Position numbers and translations under genes: made by a program. The notes beneath the pieces are model-generated. The model had not been told where the DNA came from and did no database searches. It saw only the letters and a list, made by a program, of their open reading frames with translations. Below are positions 1 to 6,326 of a stretch of DNA of 9,276 nucleotides, one piece after another (position 1 is the first letter of the stretch; each line of letters opens with the position of its first letter). This DNA is from Comamonadaceae bacterium. Lineage in GTDB: Bacteria > Pseudomonadota > Gammaproteobacteria > Burkholderiales > Burkholderiaceae_C. The stretch covers positions 1-9,276 of the forward strand of contig CANHBU010000045.1 in the NCBI GenBank assembly GCA_947458345.1, given 5' to 3'.

Positions 1-362
1 AAAACGCCTCTGTGCCTGCCTCTGGTGAGGGGCACAGGGAGCATGGATTTCGTCTCAGACAGGCGGCCCAACGGCCGGCGACTGAAGGAACTGACAGTGG
101 CCCCGAGTTCACCAGCCGGGCATTCATGGCATGGGCACAGTCCCACGGCATTGGCCACGTCCTGACCCCACCCGGGCGCCCCATGCAAAACGGCGATATC
201 GGAAGCTTCAACGGCAAGTTCCGTGACAAGCACCTCAATGAGCATTGGTTCGAATCGCTGGACGAAGCCAGGCGTGCTGCCGTCGCTTGGCGCCAGGACT
301 ACAACCGGGTCAGGGCCCGCAGCAGCCTGCCGCAAGTGCAGCCCCGCGCAACGAGTGTGTAA
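1..362 (+). pseudogene. IS3-family transposase (OrfB) relic, internally deleted
   Basis: Remnant of the catalytic (rve/DDE) half of an IS3-family transposase. Two frames carry recognisable pieces. Frame 1 (about 1-102) reads SMDFVSDRRPNGRRLKELTV, the segment holding the first catalytic Asp (SMDF). Frame 3 (about 93-362) reads DSGPEFTSRAFMAWAQ, with the second Asp, through to the YNRVRARSSL tail, ending at TAA 361-363 region. About 40 residues that normally lie between LTVVDD and DNGPEF are absent, and the two pieces meet at ctgacagtgg (91-100), which reads LTV in one frame and DSG in the other. The third catalytic residue is also lost: the usual NGYIESFNGKFRDE reads NGDIGSFNGKFRD, so Glu has become Gly. 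The gene is cut by the window start. No terminal inverted repeat could be identified because the other end is outside the window. It cannot encode an active transposase. Confidence 0.85.
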
Positions 363-540
363 CGGCGTGCACAAACTGCGGGACCTCGCTCTGACGCACG
401 CAGGCGATTACTTTCTTTGGGCCACCCCAAGGCCTTCGCGTCGACGCCGCATGGCCAGGCGGGGCGGTGGTACATTGAACCGGCTGGCCTCAAGAACATC
501 CTTGCGGCCAAGCCCAATGCCTTGTGCCACCGGAGAGCCC

Positions 541-2118
541 GTGCCGCCTGCCCGACACCGCCTGCTTGCCCTTTGCCTCATGCTTGCGAGTCTGCCCGCT
601 CTGGCGGCCGGCTCGCAGGAGGCCGAGACCGTTGACCCCAGCGCCCTGACGCCCGCCCAGGGCATGCTCACGCTGGATTACCGGAAACTGACGCTCAAAG
701 GCGGCGGCTCATTCGATTTGCTTGGGGTGCACTACCTGCACGCGCTCAATGACTGGCTCTACCTTGGCTTTGGCATCAACGGCCCTCTGGTCGAGGGCGC
801 TTATGGCGGCTTTTTTACCGTCGACACCACGCTGGCCGCGCAGAAAAAGCTGAGCGACAACTGGTTCGTCCATGCCGGCCTGTCCTACGGTGGGGGCGGC
901 GGCGGCGCCACCGTGCGCCAGATTAAGACGCTGTCGGGCTCGGGCCGTTACCTCAAAAAGCAGGTGGGTCTGGGGTATGAGTTCAAGGGCGTGCAATACA
1001 GCGTGAACTACGTCAGCACCGACATTGCCGACTCGCCCATCAAGAGCGCGGGGCTGGGCTTTCAAATTCAAAAGCCGCTGTCCTTTCAGGCCGGCTCCCT
1101 GGCCGATGCGGGCAAGCGCGTGGTGCCAGGCCACATGAGCTTCAGGGACCATGACAGCATCGTCTCGCTCGAGTTGGGCCAGATGACGCAGATCAAGGCC
1201 AAGGGCTCGTACCGCGGCGCCATCGGACTGGTCTCGCCCCAGTTTTCGCAGTTTTTCTCGCAAGACCACTACCTGTATTTCGGCTTCGATCTGGGCGTGA
1301 CCGGCCTGGATTGGTACAACCAGATTCATGGCGGCGTGGGCCGCAAAATCGCCCTTTCTCCCAGCTGGAATCTTTACGCGCAAGTGGGACTGGGCTCGGG
1401 CGGCTGGGTCACCGACACCATCGACACCGGCGCGGGCCTGCTGGTCTACCCCAAGCTCAAGGCAGAGTACCTCTGGGACAAAGACACGGGCGTGTCGCTC
1501 TCGGCAGGCTATCTGGCAGCGCCCAAAGGCAGTTCGCGCAACGTCGTCGTCGGCCTGGCGCTCAACTCCCGGCTCTCAGGCGGCGCGGTCAGTCCGGGCG
1601 GCGCCGACGCCGATCTGCGGCTACACGGCCTGCGAATACACCTCTACAACAACGAGCTGCGCGGCTTGAACCACAACGGCCAGAACCGCCACAAGCTCGC
1701 GATGTCGGTGCTGCAGGTCGACAGCGTGATCAACAAGAGCCTTTACATCCCTGTGCAGATAGGCGGGGCGACCAGTGACTTCAATGGCTATGCCGGCTAC
1801 GCCGAAATGTTTGCTGGCCTGGGCTGGCACAGCTCGAGCGGCAAGAAGCTGCAGACCTTCGCGCAGCTGATGATCGGGCTCAATGATCTGGGCGTAAACA
1901 AGCAGGAGGATCCGGGGCCCTTGCTCAACGCCTCGATCGGCATGAGTTACGCACTGAACGACCGGCTGGCGATCTACGGCCAAATCGGCAAGACGGCGTC
2001 AATCAACCCGTACCTGCGGTCCCACCACAAGAACAACTTCGAGTCCACCTCGCTAGGACTGGGCCTGAGCTACCGCTTTTCCTTGCCCAGCCGCACGGCG
2101 AGCCGCCAGCAGTCTTGA
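541..2118 (+). CDS. Outer-membrane beta-barrel protein of unknown function, three internal modules
   Basis: Predicted secreted outer-membrane protein of 525 residues; I do not recognise a named family. The GTG start at 541 is preferred: GGAGAG at 532-537 gives good spacing, and the product opens with a classical Sec signal (basic PPARHR, hydrophobic LLALCLMLASLPAL, cleavage near ALAA/GS at residues 20-25). ATG 517 is an in-frame alternative without a visible ribosome site. The rest alternates polar and hydrophobic/aromatic residues with many glycines, as in transmembrane beta-strands, and the last strand reads LGLGLSYRFSL. A polar tail of about 10 residues follows, which is unusual because barrels normally end on an aromatic residue. 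Three stretches of about 140-160 residues share a pattern: LYLGF at residue 73, LYFGF at 245 and LYIPV at 401, each followed by glycine-rich strands. Open frame extends upstream to 223, but that part overlaps the transposase relic and looks non-coding. It stands alone, with no obvious terminator after it. Confidence 0.75.
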   Translation: MPPARHRLLALCLMLASLPALAAGSQEAETVDPSALTPAQGMLTLDYRKLTLKGGGSFDLLGVHYLHALNDWLYLGFGINGPLVEGAYGGFFTVDTTLAAQKKLSDNWFVHAGLSYGGGGGGATVRQIKTLSGSGRYLKKQVGLGYEFKGVQYSVNYVSTDIADSPIKSAGLGFQIQKPLSFQAGSLADAGKRVVPGHMSFRDHDSIVSLELGQMTQIKAKGSYRGAIGLVSPQFSQFFSQDHYLYFGFDLGVTGLDWYNQIHGGVGRKIALSPSWNLYAQVGLGSGGWVTDTIDTGAGLLVYPKLKAEYLWDKDTGVSLSAGYLAAPKGSSRNVVVGLALNSRLSGGAVSPGGADADLRLHGLRIHLYNNELRGLNHNGQNRHKLAMSVLQVDSVINKSLYIPVQIGGATSDFNGYAGYAEMFAGLGWHSSSGKKLQTFAQLMIGLNDLGVNKQEDPGPLLNASIGMSYALNDRLAIYGQIGKTASINPYLRSHHKNNFESTSLGLGLSYRFSLPSRTASRQQS

Positions 2119-2252
2119 CGCGGCCCTGGGTCGAGGCGGCTGGGCCTGTACAGCACCCAGTCGCCGCGACGCAAGGCAAGAAGGGTGCTGGTTGGGCTGG
2201 CTAGGCTCGGATGGCCTGTGCGGTGGGCCAAGCACTGTGCAAGACTCCACAT

Positions 2253-2289
2253 AAAAAAACACCGCAGGGCCTTGCGACGCTGCGGTGTT
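2253..2289 (-). terminator. Intrinsic terminator downstream of tRNA-Phe
   Basis: On the - strand, AACACCGCAG (2289-2280) pairs perfectly over 10 bp with CTGCGGTGTT (2267-2258) across a 12-base loop, and a run of seven U residues (A run at 2253-2259) follows. It lies 4 bases beyond the CCA end of tRNA-Phe, so it should terminate the tRNA transcript and any read-through from the operon upstream. There is no T-run on the + strand side, so it is not bidirectional for the barrel gene. Confidence 0.9.
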
Positions 2290-2293
2290 GAAT

Positions 2294-2369
<76 letters not shown>

Positions 2370-2371
2370 AA

Positions 2372-2385
2372 GGGGCGCAAGGATA
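2372..2385 (-). promoter_or_regulatory. Candidate tRNA-Phe promoter: -10 and GC-rich discriminator
   Basis: On the - strand, TATCCT (2385-2380) lies 10 bases before the mature tRNA 5' end and is followed by TGCGCCCC, a GC-rich discriminator typical of stringently controlled stable-RNA promoters. No convincing -35 box is visible at 16-18 bp spacing (GGAGCC is the nearest), so the call rests on the -10 element and its position. Confidence 0.35.
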
Positions 2386-2425
2386 GCAGGGGGCCTTGGG
2401 GCGGCTCCGGGCTTGGAGCACCGCT

Positions 2426-2737
2426 TCAATAGCCGCGTTTGCCGCGGCCGAGGTCGACGCCGAGTTGTTTGAGCTTGCGATAAAGGTGGGTGCGCTCCAG
2501 GCCGGTCTTGTCGGCCACGCGGGTCGTGCAGCCGCCTTCACGGGCCAGGTGGAACTCGAAGTAGGCTCTCTCAAATTCCTTGCGCGCATCGCGCAGCGGC
2601 TTTTCGAGCGAGAAACTATGCACCGGCTGGGGGCCGAGATCGGCTTGGAGCCCGTGGCTCGCGGCCAAGTCCACAGTGGGCTGTGCCGGTGCTGCGCAAG
2701 GCCCAGCACGATTTTCGCTCGGCGCCAAGCGACCGCC
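2426..2737 (-). pseudogene. C-terminal remnant of an NtrX/NtrC-like sigma-54 response regulator (Fis DNA-binding domain)
   Basis: The reading frame ends at TGA 2428-2426 with HLYRKLKQLGVDLGRGKRGY. Its last 60 or so residues (LEKPLRDARKEFERAYFEFH, then REGGCTTRVADKTGLERTHL) are the Fis-type helix-turn-helix that closes sigma-54-dependent response regulators, closest in style to the NtrX group of Burkholderiales. About 40 residues of low-complexity linker precede it, and the frame is then closed by the TAG stop of dctM at 2740-2738. The receiver and AAA+ ATPase domains (normally over 300 residues) are missing. The only initiators are poor, such as TTG at 2728, and none has a ribosome site. It is best read as the surviving 3' end of a core gene next to tRNA-Phe whose front was replaced by the dct operon. 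A very short independent DNA-binding peptide is possible but unsupported. Confidence 0.8.
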
Positions 2738-4018
2738 CTATTTGGCCACCATGTCAGGCAGCCACATCGCCACGGACGGGAAAAAGAGCACAGCCAAGAT
2801 GACCGCCAGGATGACCCCAATGAAGGGAATGACCTCGATCGATATGTCCCGGATCGACGCCCCGGAGATCGATTTGACGATGAACAGTCCCACCGCGACG
2901 GGAGGCGTGACCAGTGCAATCTGAACCGTCATGACGATGATCAGCGCCAGGTGGTGCGGTTCGACGCCGTAGGCGCCGGCAATGGGGAAAAGGATCGGCA
3001 CGAGCATGATCATCGCCGCCACGCCCTCCATCACGAAGCCGAGGATGAAGAACAGGAAGACGACAAGGAGAAGGAACATCTCCCGCGAAGTGACAAAGGT
3101 CTTGAGGAATTCACCGAGCTGCTGGGGAACCATGTTGAGCACAAGCAGCCACGCGATCAGCTTGGCGGTCGCAAACAAGATGAAGACGACAGCGCTCGTC
3201 TTGGCAGCGGCCAGCAAGCCCTCTGCGATCGCCTGCAAAGTGAGCGTGCGGTAAAAAACACCGAGTAGCAAGGCATAGCCAACTGCGACTGCCCCCGCCT
3301 CGGTCGGAGTGAAATACCCCGTGAGGATGCCGCCGAGGATGATCACCGGCAGCATCAGCCCCGGGCCGGCCCGCACCATTTCCCTGCCCAGGTCCGCCAG
3401 AGACCAGCCGCGCGTGCCGCCAGGAAAGCCTCGATAACGGGCGACGGCAGCGATGTACGCCATCATCCCAAGTCCAATCAGCACACCCGGCGTCGCTCCG
3501 GCCAGGAACAACTTGGTCACCGACATTCCGCCGCCGGCAATATAGACGACGATCAGCATCGCCACGCTAGGCGGGATGATCGCGCCCATCACGGACGAAG
3601 CCGCCGTCACCGCGGCCGAGAAGGCCGCAGAGTAGCCCTGCCGAACCATGCTCGGAATCAAGGTGCTGCCCACTGCGGCTGTATCGGCCACCGCCACGCC
3701 GGTGACACCGCCGAACAGCATGCTCGAGCCGACATTGACGTGCGCGAGTCCACCGCGCAACGGGCCGAACAGCGTTTCGGCGAATCGCACGAGGCGGTCC
3801 ATGACCCCCGAACGACTTGCCAAGTCTCCGGCAAGGACGAAGAAAGGGATGGCCAAGAGCGGGAAGGAGTCCATCCCGCCAAACATCACCGTTGGCAGGA
3901 CGTCCAAGCCCACCTGCCCGGTCAACACAATGTAGAGGACGGCCGCCAGCCCCAATGCGAAGGCAACCGGTACCCCAGCAGCCAGTGCGGCAAAGAAAGT
4001 GATGAAGAGCCAAATCAC
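2738..4018 (-). CDS. dctM: TRAP transporter large permease subunit DctM
   Basis: Large membrane subunit (426 residues, normal family length) of a TRAP transporter, which uses the sodium gradient to import a substrate delivered by the periplasmic receptor DctP. The sequence is highly hydrophobic, with roughly 11-12 membrane segments beginning at residues 2-32. It carries family hallmarks: PLLAIPFFVLAG (53-64), the conserved LFGGVTGVAVADTAAVG stretch (101-117), GAIIPPS (145-151) and a conserved C-terminal half with PILFPIA and ALVTPPVAVGLF. The start is GTG 4018, supported by AGGAG at 4030-4026 seven bases upstream and by the GTGA overlap with the dctQ stop, which implies translational coupling. 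It is the last intact gene of the operon. Its TAG stop directly abuts, in the same frame, the truncated regulator, and no terminator is seen before tRNA-Phe. Confidence 0.96.
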   Translation of the reverse strand: MIWLFITFFAALAAGVPVAFALGLAAVLYIVLTGQVGLDVLPTVMFGGMDSFPLLAIPFFVLAGDLASRSGVMDRLVRFAETLFGPLRGGLAHVNVGSSMLFGGVTGVAVADTAAVGSTLIPSMVRQGYSAAFSAAVTAASSVMGAIIPPSVAMLIVVYIAGGGMSVTKLFLAGATPGVLIGLGMMAYIAAVARYRGFPGGTRGWSLADLGREMVRAGPGLMLPVIILGGILTGYFTPTEAGAVAVGYALLLGVFYRTLTLQAIAEGLLAAAKTSAVVFILFATAKLIAWLLVLNMVPQQLGEFLKTFVTSREMFLLLVVFLFFILGFVMEGVAAMIMLVPILFPIAGAYGVEPHHLALIIVMTVQIALVTPPVAVGLFIVKSISGASIRDISIEVIPFIGVILAVILAVLFFPSVAMWLPDMVAK

Positions 4019-4512
4019 TGGGAAACTCCTGACGATGAATTCCTGGTCCGGATCGCCAAGGCCATGTTGAGCAGGGTCAGAATGAACATCAGCGCGGCGC
4101 TCACTGGAAGCGCCGCATACACGACCGCCATCGATATGCCCAGTGTCACGGTGCGGTCCCGAGAAACGTCGGGCAAGACAATCAGGCTGGCATAAAACAG
4201 CACGCCCAGAAAAAAGAGGACCAGGATCTGCGAGACCATCCCCATCACAAAACGCAGTTTCGCCGGCGCACTGGCCGGCAGAACACTCACGCGAATATGG
4301 CCGTCTTCAGCCACCAGCAGGGCCGCGCCCATCATCGCCACCCAGATCATCGAGTAGCGCGCGAACTCGTCTGTAAAAAACAGCGAACCGCCCAGGAAAT
4401 TGCGCAGCAAGACGTCGACGAGAACCATCGCCACGACGAGGCCCAAGAGCACCGTGATGCCTCGCTCGATGAGCTTGAGCAGCGCCTTCACGCGCACTTC
4501 ATGCGAGGACAT
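4015..4512 (-). CDS. dctQ: TRAP transporter small permease subunit DctQ
   Basis: Small four-helix membrane subunit of the TRAP transporter, which pairs with DctM. Counting from ATG 4512 it has 165 residues, with membrane segments near 16-38, 52-70, 89-113 and 127-151. Typical DctQ features are the first-helix end LVDVLLRNFLGG, the DEFARYSMIWVAMMGAALL motif and the loop DGHIRVSVL. The start is uncertain: ATG at 4512, 4521 and 4527 are all in frame, and none has a strong Shine-Dalgarno sequence. The 4512 start overlaps the preceding SDR gene by 14 bases and the others by more, so translation is probably coupled to the SDR. The stop TGA (4017-4015) overlaps the dctM GTG start. Separate DctQ and DctM subunits are the usual TRAP layout; the SDR gene lying before dctQ is less usual. 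Confidence 0.93.
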   Translation of the reverse strand: MSSHEVRVKALLKLIERGITVLLGLVVAMVLVDVLLRNFLGGSLFFTDEFARYSMIWVAMMGAALLVAEDGHIRVSVLPASAPAKLRFVMGMVSQILVLFFLGVLFYASLIVLPDVSRDRTVTLGISMAVVYAALPVSAALMFILTLLNMALAIRTRNSSSGVSQ

Positions 4513-5248
4513 AGCCACCATTGACATCCAAAATTGCGCCCGTCATGAAGCGCGACTGGTCCGACGCCATGAACAGCACGACATCCACGATATCGCCTGT
4601 CTCGGCCAGCCTGCCGAGCGGGAACTGCTCGGCCAGGGCTTTCATGCCCTCCTTGTCGACCAACTCGGCAACTCGATCTCCCTTGACCGGCCCGGGCGCG
4701 ATCGTATTGACCAAGATCCCGTTGCGGGCGTACTCCTTGGCCAGATGGCGGGTCAAGCCGATCACCCCGGTTTTGGCCACGGTGTATGAGCAACCCAGGA
4801 GCGGGCTGACCGAGCGCCCGGCATTCGATGAGAAGTTGATGATCCGCCCACCGCCTTGAGCGACCATGACCGGGACGACATGCTTGGCGCAAAGAAACGA
4901 CCCCTTCAGGTTGGAGTCAATGACCATGTCCCACTCGTCCTCGGGGGTCTCATGGGTGGGTCGGAAGCGCTCGCCGTAACCCCCCGCTGCATTGACCAGA
5001 ATGTCCACGCGTCCGAACTGTCGGATCGCTGTGGCGATCATCGCTCGCACCGCTGCTTCATCGCGCACATCGACCTGAACCGCGATAGCACTGCCTGGAC
5101 CCGTACAGTCACTGGCCGCAGATTGCACCGCCTCGCCGTCCAGGTCCGCCAGGCAAACGCCGGCACCCCGTGCAGCGAAGGCTGCCGCGAGGTCCCGGCC
5201 TACGCCTCGACCGGCCCCGGTGATCAAGACACTCTTACCAGAAAACAT
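4499..5248 (-). CDS. Classical SDR-family NAD(P)-dependent oxidoreductase
   Basis: Cytoplasmic short-chain dehydrogenase/reductase, 249 residues, the usual length of the classical (FabG-like) group. The cofactor motif TGAGRGVG is at 10-17. Asp35 at the end of the second strand (VCLADLD) favours NAD(H) over NADP(H). NAAG is at 86-89, Asn113 follows, and the catalytic Ser (S141 region)-Tyr155-Lys159 set lies in SYTVAK. The tail DVNGGYVLA matches the common SDR ending. ATG 5248 has GAGG at 5258-5255 with 6-base spacing. The gene sits between dctP and dctQ, 55 bases after the dctP natural stop, and its end overlaps dctQ, so it belongs to the TRAP operon. It most likely oxidises an alcohol or reduces a ketone in the breakdown of the imported compound. 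The substrate cannot be read from the sequence. Confidence 0.93.
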   Translation of the reverse strand: MFSGKSVLITGAGRGVGRDLAAAFAARGAGVCLADLDGEAVQSAASDCTGPGSAIAVQVDVRDEAAVRAMIATAIRQFGRVDILVNAAGGYGERFRPTHETPEDEWDMVIDSNLKGSFLCAKHVVPVMVAQGGGRIINFSSNAGRSVSPLLGCSYTVAKTGVIGLTRHLAKEYARNGILVNTIAPGPVKGDRVAELVDKEGMKALAEQFPLGRLAETGDIVDVVLFMASDQSRFMTGAILDVNGGYVLA

Positions 5249-5266
5249 GCGGGACCTCGATTAAAG

Positions 5267-5292
5267 GCGGCCCGACGCGTACGCCAGGCCGC
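5267..5292 (-). repeat. Inverted repeat between dctP and the SDR gene
   Basis: GCGGCC (5267-5272) and GGCCGC (5287-5292) can form a 6-bp GC-only stem around a 14-base loop that itself contains the self-complementary GCGTACGC (5277-5284). On the - strand only CTTTAAT follows, too weak for an intrinsic terminator. Its place, just after the natural dctP stop and before the next gene, suits an RNA stem-loop that protects upstream message or attenuates downstream expression. That role is inferred from position only. Confidence 0.4.
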
Positions 5293-5303
5293 GGGGGCTG
5301 TTT

Positions 5304-5393
5304 TTAAGAGTTCGCCGCGACAAGAGCCCGAACGATTTCCGCACCACCGGGGCCGAGTGTGCCGATCGCCTCTCCATAGACCGCCTGGGCTGC
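5304..5393 (-). other. Severed C-terminal coding segment of dctP beyond an in-frame amber codon
   Basis: After the TAG at 5396-5394 the same frame stays open for 29 codons, starts AAQAVYGEAIG, and ends with ALVAANS at TAA 5306-5304. FRxAxQxVY followed by an amphipathic helix is how DctP receptors normally end, so this is the missing C-terminus and not chance open frame. Restoring one sense codon (CAG, Gln, by a single C to T reversal, is the simplest) gives a 328-residue protein, the family norm. It has no start codon of its own with a ribosome site. Confidence 0.85.
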
Positions 5394-6290
5394 CTAGCGG
5401 AAAGCGGCAATCGTGGCGGCCGGCGGCTCGTTGACCTGCATGTCGCGACGCAGCGCCTCCATGTGCTGCAATTCTTCCTGCGCGTTCAATTGACGCTGAA
5501 AGCGCGTTGCCTCGGCGGCCGCTGCCGTGATGATCGCTTGCTGATCTGCGCTGAGGCGCTTGCGCGATTGCTCACTGAGCACGAGCATCATGGGTTCGTT
5601 GACGTGCGCGGTCAAGGTATAGAACTTCTGCACCTCAAAGATCTTGAACGGACGCATCACCGCCGGAGGATTTTCTTGGCCATCAATCACCCCCTGCCTC
5701 AAGGCAGGCAGCAGCTCCGAAAAGTCCATGGCCGTCGGTACGGCGCCGATCTTGCGGAAGAAGGAGACGTGGATCGGCGTGGGCAGTGTGCGCAGCTTCA
5801 GGCCCTGGATGTCGCCCGGCTCCACGATCGGTTTGCGGTTGTTCGAGACGTGTCGAAAGCCGTTGTCCCACCAACCGACGCTCGACAGTCCCTGCTCGAC
5901 CATCAGTGCATTGAGCCGTCGCCCTGGCTCGCCGTCGAGAGAGGCAAACATGCTGTCCCGATTTTTGAAAAGATACGGAAAGACCAGCGCGTTCAGCTGC
6001 GGCACGGTCCGGGTCGCGTGAGAAACTCCAGTCAGAACGAAGTCCACCCCGCCTCGACGGGCAAGCTCGAGTGCCTCGCGGTTCGACCCCAGCGTGCTGT
6101 TGTTGAAGATGTTGATGACCAGTCGGCCTGACGAGCGTTTTTCGACTTCTGCCTTAAACACCTCCTGCGCACGGCCCCAGGAACTGGCGTCGTTGGCGAA
6201 ACTGGCCAAGCGCAGCGATGTGGATTGCGCCCGTGCGCCAGATGCCAAAGACCCGGCCGCAACGGCCCCGATAAATGTTCTACGATGCAT
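5394..6290 (-). CDS. dctP: TRAP transporter periplasmic substrate-binding protein DctP, truncated by a premature amber stop
   Basis: Extracytoplasmic receptor that captures a carboxylate-type substrate and hands it to DctQM. ATG 6290 has a strong AGGAGG-like site (in gaggaggaaaacc) just upstream. The N-terminus MHRRTFIGAVAAGSLASGARA is a twin-arginine-style signal (RRTFIG) with cleavage near ARA/QS at 21-22. Family features are the GFR arginine (Arg146), GLKLRTLPTP with Arg167 (the residue that usually salt-bridges the ligand carboxylate), and GVIDGQENP (200-208). The frame stops at TAG 5396-5394 after 298 residues, but the homologous C-terminal 29 residues continue in frame beyond it, so the product lacks the terminal helix. 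It may fold poorly or be inactive; a sequencing error or amber suppression are alternatives. It starts 36 bases after the PRISE gene stop and precedes the SDR gene in one operon. Confidence 0.93.
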   Translation of the reverse strand: MHRRTFIGAVAAGSLASGARAQSTSLRLASFANDASSWGRAQEVFKAEVEKRSSGRLVINIFNNSTLGSNREALELARRGGVDFVLTGVSHATRTVPQLNALVFPYLFKNRDSMFASLDGEPGRRLNALMVEQGLSSVGWWDNGFRHVSNNRKPIVEPGDIQGLKLRTLPTPIHVSFFRKIGAVPTAMDFSELLPALRQGVIDGQENPPAVMRPFKIFEVQKFYTLTAHVNEPMMLVLSEQSRKRLSADQQAIITAAAAEATRFQRQLNAQEELQHMEALRRDMQVNEPPAATIAAFR

Positions 6291-6326
6291 GGTTTTCCTC
6301 CTCGTGGTGTGACGGTCTACTTAGGT

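Noticed and set aside
223..540. Upstream extension of the barrel-protein reading frame to ATG 223
   Set aside because: The first part lies in the wrong frame over the transposase relic, its composition is unlike the rest, and it would bury the clear signal peptide about 110 residues inside the protein.
2137..2168. Hairpin GCGG-CTGGG/CCCAG-CCGC after the barrel gene as its terminator
   Set aside because: The stem has a 3-base bulge and no T-run follows on the + strand, so it is not a convincing intrinsic terminator.
2401..2424. Hairpin GCTCC/GGAGC on the - strand as a terminator after the regulator remnant
   Set aside because: The 5-bp stem is not followed by a U-run, and a bulge interrupts its extension.
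2738..2740. dctM fused to the Fis domain by UAG read-through, given that both lie in the same frame
   Set aside because: DctM ends at its normal family length, a one-in-three frame match is expected by chance, and no recoding signal is visible.
2396..3268. Long + strand open frame opposite the dctM gene
   Set aside because: It lies antisense to the clearly conserved DctM, its product is a low-complexity run of charged residues (D/E/H/R/K), and no start signal supports it. It is a by-product of GC-rich codon use.
5267..5305. Plus-strand terminator formed by GCGGCC/GGCCGC and the later TTTTT
   Set aside because: Seven or more bases separate the stem from the T-run, and there is no + strand gene upstream for it to serve.
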